64,000 nt of DNA. Source: Archegozetes longisetosus. Lineage: Eukaryota > Arthropoda > Arachnida > Sarcoptiformes > Trhypochthoniidae. The stretch covers positions 3,746,242 to 3,810,241 of the forward strand of contig JAEMBT020000009.1 in assembly GCA_018873245.2 (NCBI GenBank). The letters are read 5' to 3'. A model generated the notes under the pieces. That model was not told the DNA's origin and made no database searches. It saw only the letters and a list, made by a program, of their open reading frames with translations. Each line of letters starts with the position of its first letter. The first letter of the stretch is position 1. Of this stretch, positions 56,701 through 64,000 are shown piece by piece. Both the position numbers and the translations under genes were made by a program.

Positions 56701-57217
56701 TTTAAATCAGAAACCCTAAGTATTTATCACTAATTTCATATTGAGGTAAAGTAGTGGCTACTATTAAGACACTAAGGCTGATATAAACAAGTTGAGACTT
56801 AGCTAAAATGTCTTTAAACACTAGTTGTGCAATAAGATTTAAAATACGTTTCAGGTTTAAGGTCTATTTTAGGACTTAAAAGCTTTTTAAATAGAGTTTT
56901 GCATACGAGCTTAATATTTTATATTTTGGACTCTTCACACACCTAATTTTGAATCGAAAAGTTTTTAAAATTTATTTTAATATTAAAACAGAATGCTCTT
57001 TGTTTTGTATATAGGCAACATTTTTCAATTTGATTCTATTATTTACTGACAATATATAATAATCGATATTTCTTGCGTCAAACATCTCTGACTTGGCCAT
57101 TTATAAAAGAAGCGAGAAAATTAAATTTTTGAATAACTTCCCTGAATGCATATATTAATAATTGACATAAAACACTAATATTACAAAAGATATTCAAATT
57201 ATAGTTTATGTTATATT
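56701..57217. repeat. Half of the foldback hairpin upstream of receptor 4
   Basis: Begins inside the loop sequence (AAATCAGAAACCCTAAG) and matches the gene-proximal arm through TTATGTTATATTGAG. The distal arm is missing and is replaced by the outer end of the inverted duplication. Confidence 0.9.
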
Positions 57218-57386
57218 GAGAAAATGTTGATATTTTCTTTAAATCGATAGAGTAAAATTGCTCAAAAGCACAAAATTAATAGTTATACTTGTTATTCATT
57301 CAATATTTCACTTTTCAAGAGAGTATTTAAAATTTCTGTTTGTAATTTCCTTCAAGATACTGGCAAGTTAAATAAAAGACTGAAAA

Positions 57387-58735
57387 ATGTCAATTCTTAT
57401 GAATAAAAGATTAAGAAAGTTCAATCCAAACGAATTACTACCTGAAAATATTGTTATTGAGAGTGCTGGAACTCATTTATATAGAATCGGATTATCTCTG
57501 TTTCAAGTTGGATCAGTCAAGAGGAGCAGATTTTATAATTCTATATTTGTAATTATCATTCTTTTACAGTTTGAAATTAGATGTATCATCTCACTGCTAT
57601 TATCTGATGGGGATTCAAATCTACTCGAACTAGTCGGTGATGCTTATCACTTTATGAATCTTAGAGTTCATATGAATATCGTTTTATTTTTCTTAATACT
57701 CTTATCGCTCGTATCACAAACAATTCATTATTACAATTATAAGAAAGACATAAAGCCTTCATATCTCAAACCGTTTGAAATGATTTCTGGTTTGGTTTCA
57801 CCAAAAAGTATTGGTCTGACAAATGAAAAAGAAGTTTACAAAATGATAAAAGTGTCAAAAATATCGTTTCTGGTTTGTAGATTATATTCAAATGTAGTAT
57901 TCCCTCTTTTGGCTTGTATAATATCCCTTGGCTTATTTAGTCTAAATGTTTCAGTTAAAAGATTTATTATTTTAGGCATTCCTTATAGTTTAATTTCTTA
58001 CATAAGTATTAGATATGTATTCAATTTTATTTTATGGCAATTCATTTATTTCTATATAATTTGTTATTACTTGATAAGTAAACTCAAAGTTATTAATGAG
58101 CAAATGAAACAAAACATTAGAGGATTGGACTTAGATAAGATTATCAAATCATTGAACGCTATCTATTCAGAAATCAATGAATATGAAAGCAATTATTGGT
58201 CAAAATTTTTATTCTGGGTTTGGGTTTCGTCATCAGTACTCATAAGTATCTTAATTTATGCGTCTATATACGGAACAATGGTTTTCATAATCAGAATTTT
58301 TATTGTTGTTGGCTCAATCTCCGTAGTGTTTAGCCAAATATTCATCATAAACACTGCGACTTCAGTTAATTTTGAAGCGAATAAGTCATATAAACTATTG
58401 AATACTTGTTTTGTTTCATCAAGATCAAGAATTCTATCAATCCGCCGAAGAATAAAAGTAAGTATCTATCACTTTCGAGACCATATATTATATTTTTTCA
58501 ATTCATAGTTAATGTCATTCATTGAGAGAATCGGTCAGAAAAGAGTTGGATTTTATTGTTGGAAACTATTTATTATTAACCATTTTCGTGAATATGAAGT
58601 AAAAATTGTCTAGCTTTCTTTAAAAATAATTTTTAAATCTTTTCAATAAGATAATAATTGTTATAATTTCCTACATTTAAGATCTTTGCCCTCATAGGAA
58701 TGCTTTTCCTGAAGATAACTGATATTTCGTTGTAA
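57387..58735 (+). CDS. Gustatory-receptor-like gene 4 (three exons, intact)
   Basis: Exons 57387-58457, 58509-58598, 58682-58735; phase 0; 404 residues. Very similar to receptor 2 through the loop GLVSPKSIGLTNEKEVYK, but diverges in the transmembrane region (VFPLLACIISLGLFSLNV; ASIYGTMVFIIRIFIVV), where it resembles receptor 1 (GSISVVF, RILSIRRRIK). That patchwork suggests gene conversion among paralogues. The same 5' leader (AAATAAAAGACTGAAAAATG) precedes receptors 2, 3 and 4. Confidence 0.72.
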
Positions 58736-58975
58736 ATTCAGATTTCTTTTTCATAATTGATATCATTAAAAAAATTATTTTATTATATTAATATTTAAGA
58801 TTAGATATTTATTGATTAGTCAACCTGTTTGTCATATTTCGTATTTGATAAATTTTAAATCATGTAATGATTGTAATAAAATATCAATTGAAAAATGTTT
58901 TGTAATTTTTTTTATATTAATCAGACTCTATTTGAGTATACTTAAGTTCTGAAGTTTTTTAAATGTGAGCAGGAC

Positions 58976-59802
58976 GGTTCTAGGACAATTCTTCTAAAGG
59001 ACAAATTGTTCAAAAGACGATTCGTCTAATGGGTCAATTCGTCCAAAGACTAATTGGTACAATGAACTCTGCCCAAAAAGAATGTCACAAATTAGTTGTC
59101 ACAAATTTTAAGCGCTTGTTACACACAAATTACAAAATTGATTACCAGCTTTAATCATTCATATTAAATCCATATTTAATTCATATTAACTCTAAATAAT
59201 CGATTATGGATGCTCTATCGAAAAAGGGTCATTGAATTTATAGTCAAAGCATACATTTTCTGGATCAGTATAAGTAGTAGATATCAAAAGAAAAATTTCA
59301 GGCCCGGTACGCACGTTTAAAAAATTTTTGCATCCCCCCGCGCGTATTATATATATGTAGGGTTGAAGTAGACGAAATTCACAGGATAAACTACTCGTCC
59401 GATTTTGATGATTTAGATATTAATGGATTCAGAATGATGAGAGATGAAGAGAAACACAGTTATAACATCTAAGGGATGTCTAGATCAAAAGTTCACTTGA
59501 GTAAATTGAACTAAATTTTCATGAATAAAAACCATTTTGGTTGTAACAAACCCTAACACAACTTAATCGAACCTAACCTAAGCAATCCTAACCTAACCTA
59601 ACGCTCATTTTAAATTGGTCAGACAACTTTTGAATCGGCACACAGTGTCATCTACCAGCTGTCAATTATTGGACGAATTGTCTTTTAGACGAATTATCTT
59701 TTGGACGAATTGTCCCAGTAGACAAATTGTACCATTAGACGAATTGTCTTTAGACCAATTGTCATTGGACGAACTGTCCATTGGACGAACTGTCCAATAA
59801 CG
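58976..59802. mobile_element. Foldback element with reiterated GGACGAATTGTC words
   Basis: The 9-bp flank GAGCAGGAC is identical on both sides (58,967-58,975; 59,803-59,811). Both ends consist of degenerate tandem words in opposite orientation: GACAATTCTTCTAAAGG / GACGATTCGTC on the left, TTGGACGAATTGTC repeated about eight times on the right. The interior includes the interstitial CCTAACCTAACCTAA tract. Length 827 bp, no ORF of note. Confidence 0.85.
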
Positions 59803-59985
59803 GAGCAGGACTAGTCTTGTCGTTCGTAGCGCTGAGTACTGTTCTTGTGATTTTATATATAGCCGGAGTGCCATAACTTTGCAAGTAATTCCCTCCCTAT
59901 TTATCAACAGTCTGTACAAGAGCCAATAGAAAGTTTTTTTTATCCAATAAAGTACAGTTTAGTCTCTTTATGAGCAAAAATTGTA

Positions 59986-60525
59986 TTAAAATAATTTTTT
60001 AGAATAACTGTGATCAATATTTCCAGTATTATAATTATTTTCTGCTAGTATCCCACTAAAATCCACTTCTTCGTCATCACTATCACTTTCAGATTCTTCC
60101 CCAAAGTTTATAATCAAATTTTCAAAGTTTTGATTCAATATGTTATCTGAGACCCAATAGTTAGCTTCAAGCTCTTCATAATGTTTACTGTAATTTTTCC
60201 AATTTTCTGACTTAACCTGATTTAGAGATTCAATTATTAGGTTATAAATTTGTTTTTTACTGTTGTCTAAGTTATGTTTTTCGAAGTATTGCTTCATTTG
60301 TGACCAAACCATCTCAATAGGATTTAATTGGCAGTGATAGGGTAGGAGTCGGATAACTATATGACCAGAACTTTCAATAATTTTATCAACTAAATAGGAT
60401 TTTTCTGGTGCATTGTTTTTTACTATATTTAATAATTCAATTCTTAGTGTATTTTCGGGATATGAAATAATATTTTCTTTAAGCCAATCGGTTATGAATT
60501 TTTATTATTAGCTTGTGTAGGGATT
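59986..60525 (-). pseudogene. DDE transposase C-terminal part
   Basis: The minus strand reads WLKENIISYPENTLRIELL, RLLPYHCQLNPIEMVWSQMK, then NQVKSENWKNYSKHYEELEA and an acidic tail ending at a stop near 59,986. LPPYHC.LNPIE.IW is the motif around the last catalytic residue of DDE_3-type transposases. The upstream catalytic core is absent and the frame is lost near 60,505, so it is a 5'-truncated copy. Confidence 0.85.
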
Positions 60526-61021
60526 CGATTTGGTGAATAAATGAAACTTTATCTCAAAAGCGTACGATATTAAAATCAGACATACATTTTTTTAAAAGTC
60601 AAGGCCGAAAAACAATGTAGCAACATTAGAAATGAAATATCACGACGTTTGTATCTATTAAACTATTGTGCATACATTAGATAATCGTTTTCTTAAATTT
60701 AACTTTTCATTACAATGTTTAGTTTTCTGTACATTTTTGAGATAAAATTTTAATTTTATAAAAGGAACAATTTAATAATTGACATGCCACATAGGTATTA
60801 TAAAACAAATGTTCACTTATAATTGATAAGTAATTTTAAAAAACAAATACTATTTTCTTTATATCAATAAAAAATAATTACAATAATGCACGAAATTTAC
60901 TAATCTAATATGTTATTCATTCAATAATAGCCCACTTTTCGGTAAAGTATTTGCGATTTATGTTCGTATTCCACTCAAAATATCTGAAAGTCAGCCTTAA
61001 GACTGAAAAATATCAATTCTA

Positions 61022-62342
61022 ATGGATGAAAAATTAAGAAGATTCAATCCTAATGAACTACTGCCTAAAAATGTTGTTATCAAGAGTGCTGGAACTCATT
61101 TGTATAGAATTGGATTATCTCTATATTCAGTTGGATCAGTCAAAAGGAGTCAATTTTATAATCCTATGTTTATACTAATCTTGTTCTTACAGTTCATCAT
61201 GAGATCTATCATTTCATTACTACTGTCTGATGAAGATTCAAATTTACTCGAATTGATTGGTGATGTAGTTCACTTTATGAATCTAAGGATTCATATGAAT
61301 ATAGTTATAATTACAATAACAATTCTACCGCTCGTATCACAGATCATTCATTATTACAATTATAAGAATGATATAAAGCCCTCTTATCTAAAACCATTAG
61401 AAATGGTTTCTGGTTTGGTTTCGCCAAAAAATATTGGTCTCACAAATGAAATAAAAGTTTATAAAATGATAAAAGTGTCGAAAATATCATTTTTTGCCTG
61501 TCAATTGTTCTCAAATTCTGTATTTCCTATACTGGCTTTCACAGGGTGTGCCATCACATTTGGTCAAAATCTTTCACTTAAGAAGTTCATTGTTTTGGGC
61601 ATTCCTTATACTTTACTTATATCCTTAACCGTAAAATATATATATACTTTTTTATTATGGCAATTGATTTATTTCTATATAATTTGCTATTACTTAAAAA
61701 GTAAATTAAGAACAATTAATAAAAAATTAAAAGAAAATAACAAAGTATTGAAATTATACAACGCTATTAAATCATTGGATGATATCTATTCTGAGATTAA
61801 TGAATACAACAATTATTGGTCAAAATTTTTGTTCTGGGTTTGGGTTTGTTTGACAATACTCTTAAGTACATTTTCATACTCAGCTCTATTCGGGAAAATG
61901 ATTTTATTTATCAGAGTTATTTTCATTTCTGGCGCAATATTAATAGTCTCTGGTCTGATTTTCATCATAAACACTGCCTCTTCTGTTAATTTTGAAGCTG
62001 GAAAGTCATATAGACTATTGAATACCTGTTCCATTTCTTTATGTGGAAGAATTCTATCAAACCGCCTAAAAGTGAAAGTAAGTATCTGTTAGATTTCAAT
62101 TAAAATTTTATGAATATTTTCCAATACATAGTTGATGTCATTCACTGAAAGAGTTGGGGACAAAAGAGTTGGATTTTATTGTTGGAAACTATTTATTATT
62201 AATTATTATCGCGGTTATGAGGTAAGAATTTTTTATTTTTCATAATAATATATAATCTTAAGATTTTTTTTAAATATTTAATAAATAGATAATTGCAATG
62301 ATTGGAATATTTCTCCTAAAGATAATCGATATTTCATTATAA
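61022..62342 (+). CDS. Gustatory-receptor-like gene 5 (three exons, divergent paralogue)
   Basis: Exons 61022-62077, 62132-62221, 62289-62342; phase 0 (GTAAGT/CATAG, GTAAGA/AATAG); 399 residues starting MDEKLRRFNPNELLPKN. It shares the SAGTHLYRIGLSL, DIKPSYLKPLEM, NIGLTNEIKVYK and KSYRLLNTCSI blocks with the others, but differs widely in membrane segments. Exon 3 encodes IIAMIGIFLLKIIDISL. The 5' flank lacks the foldback hairpin found before receptors 2-4, so it is probably the oldest branch in the window. Confidence 0.72.
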
Positions 62343-62349
62343 ATCTTGA

Positions 62350-63360
62350 ATTGATTTTGATTATGATTGGTATCTTCAACCTTTTTGAATTTAAGTAGAA
62401 TTTGAAAAGTTATTGTTTGATAAACAAATTGATTTATGTTTAGTGTTTCATATAAAAAATTATGTTAATTCAAATATCATAACTAAAATCCATGTTACAA
62501 CCCCTCTGACAGGTAAGAAATGAATTCTCACAATGTAAGATTACAACTTACATAGACTTAAATTACAACTCCAAGAAAAAATTTGTAGTTGAGTAATTAT
62601 ACTGATATATTTGTCTTTAAACAAGTGCGATGTCAATTTAAATTTAATAATGAATAAAATATTAAGAATATATAATGATTTTATGACCACAATTAGAACT
62701 TTTTTAACATGAACAAAGCATAGTTTCTCTGTATCAAAGCATAATTCTAGGTATAAAAGTACACTTTTCAGAGCATAAAGGCATAAATTTAAAGTATAAA
62801 ATAAGCATATTTTGCCCCATTTCAGAAGAATAATTATTCAGCTTTTTATATTCTGATTTGATAAATAAGTTGAAACGTGTTTCACACCAATGCAACGCAT
62901 CTCTCAATGGATCATGTAATGAATAAATATCATAATAAAGTTAATTGCAGCTCACAATCAAAAATCCTTGTTATGAAGGAAAGTATACAGAGCTTTTCTT
63001 ATTGTACGCCGCATATAAAAAATACAATAAAACTTTCAAATGAGAAAGAAGAATAATATTTTTCTATCGATGCCTGGGCTCAGTTCGATTTCGATGAGCG
63101 GCATATCATTTGAAAGATATTTTAAAGGTGAACACAAAAGTCTTCAGGTACTTTTTACCAAAATCAATTGTTTTCGAGTTATGAGGGAAAAACCACCTTA
63201 TGTTAGAAATCGATTTTTCGGGTTTTTAGCCACAAAAACATAACTTTTGTGTTGCCTGCTTCCTACCACGTGGAGGTAAACCCGAAGGGAGCATAAAACT
63301 AATACCAGAACTATAAACAAAATACAAACTAAAAGGTTAAAATAATTCATCTGTGTCAGT
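62350..63360. other. Downstream flank of receptor 5
   Basis: AT-rich, no gene. 62,850-63,000 is a diverged copy of the receptor-array flank repeat (TAAGTTGAAACGTGTTTCAC; AAAGTTAATTGCAGCTCACA). Confidence 0.55.
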
Positions 63361-63623
63361 GCTATCCGGATAGACAGAATGTTTAAAAAAATCATCAAAT
63401 TGTCCACCCGGTGACGTAACTCGGATAGGTACCTGCCATATTCGAGATACCACAGAACTGTCTTCATATGTCCACAGCAACCGACAGTTCCGAGGCTATT
63501 TTTGCACTGACAACAGTATTCAATTATTGCATAGGTTCCGGACATTTTCTTATCTACTAAAACGTAGATAAGATACCTTGTTTGGTTCCGGAAACGGGAA
63601 TGAATACAGCCGCGAATAAGCAT
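63198..63623 (-). pseudogene. SWIM-type zinc-finger transposase C-terminal fragment
   Basis: The minus strand reads IHSRFRNQTRYLIYVLVDKK, IIEYCCQCKNSLGTVGCCGH, MKTVLWYLEYGRYL, then RIALTQMNYF, a hydrophobic segment and a stop. CxCxxSLGTVGCCxH is the SWIM-like zinc motif. The frame is open for 141 codons but there is no upstream catalytic domain; its first part belongs to the dispersed repeat also found at 49,722. Confidence 0.75.
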
Positions 63624-64000
63624 TGGGTCTTCTGCTTGTATACGCTTTGCGAATCATTACTGGAAACATTTTGCCAGACTTAGAAAGTCAGTAGCCCCCT
63701 AGAGGCTTCCTCTATGGTGAACCACTAGTTCTGCTTGACAAGACCTTTCTAAAGATATATATATTATAAAGGTTTTGGTTTTATAATGCCTGAATTTTTA
63801 ATAACCGTCCCATACCTTTTTGGAGCTTATAACTCGGAAACGGAATGAGATAGACTATAAGTTGTATATATATTTCCACTCATGGAAGTGAGATCTACCC
63901 AAGGAAACCTAAATCAGCTCAGCCCAAAAATATTATCCTCCTTTATAAATAGTGATATTATAATGTTGACTATTGCGCATGTGTTTGTTTTATTATTGAA
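63442..64000. repeat. Dispersed repeat, copy 2 (truncated by window)
   Basis: Same sequence order as 49,722-50,278. Its first part overlaps the SWIM-finger transposase fragment on the minus strand. Confidence 0.88.

Noticed and set aside
63040..63243. 67-codon plus-strand frame with ATG
   Set aside because: Short, lies beside transposon debris, no motif, no splice or paralogue support.
1..64000. tRNA, rRNA and other structured RNA genes
   Set aside because: I looked for tRNA-like A/B boxes and conserved rRNA words on both strands by eye and found none I could support; a covariance-model scan would be decisive.

Overview
The window is nuclear DNA of an AT-rich, intron-containing arthropod. 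The evidence is many short GT-AG introns (about 50-130 bp), a GILT-family gene, a sniffer-type short-chain dehydrogenase, an array of 7-transmembrane receptors resembling arthropod gustatory receptors, and hAT, mariner and pogo-like transposon debris. A mite or other chelicerate is my guess from gene style only; nothing here proves the clade.

Region 1 (1-11,077, minus strand) is one very large gene. I could chain 21 exons: a signal peptide, a Ser/Thr/acidic 16-residue tandem repeat, nine consecutive GILT-like domains (normally one per protein), and a Thr/Pro-rich mucin-like exon that runs off the left edge. Nearly all junctions are phase 0 and every domain after the first opens with a short linker containing a Cys, usually of the form xxKPxxC. 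None of the nine domains keeps the CXXC redox site of classical GILT, while the downstream Cys signature and disulfide framework are largely kept. Two one-base frameshifts interrupt it, both in simple sequence. Its introns carry a 0.5 kb hairpin element and a hAT-like MITE.

Region 2 (11-17 kb) is gene-poor. Region 3 (17-32.3 kb) holds a GNAT acetyltransferase pseudogene and its intact paralogue, a Ser/Thr-kinase-like gene with variant catalytic motifs flanked by two decayed copies, an unrecognised two-part ORF, a long gene-free stretch, and a three-exon sniffer-like SDR.

Region 4 (33-63 kb) is a cluster of gustatory-receptor-like genes: five three-exon loci (one with a one-base insertion, one with a one-base deletion), at least one clear pseudogene and several fragments. 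Two of the loci lie in a 4.8-kb-armed inverted duplication (42,369-47,163 versus 51,896-56,697) with a 4.7 kb spacer. Each arm contains its own 1.07 kb foldback hairpin upstream of the receptor, and half of that hairpin also precedes the next receptor.

The whole window is peppered with non-autonomous elements for which terminal inverted repeats and target-site duplications can be read directly: three hAT-like (8-bp TSD), one mariner-like (TA), and two foldback elements with 9-10 bp TSDs whose ends are built from reiterated short words. Several one-base frameshifts sit in A/T runs of otherwise intact genes, so some apparent pseudogenes may be assembly errors.
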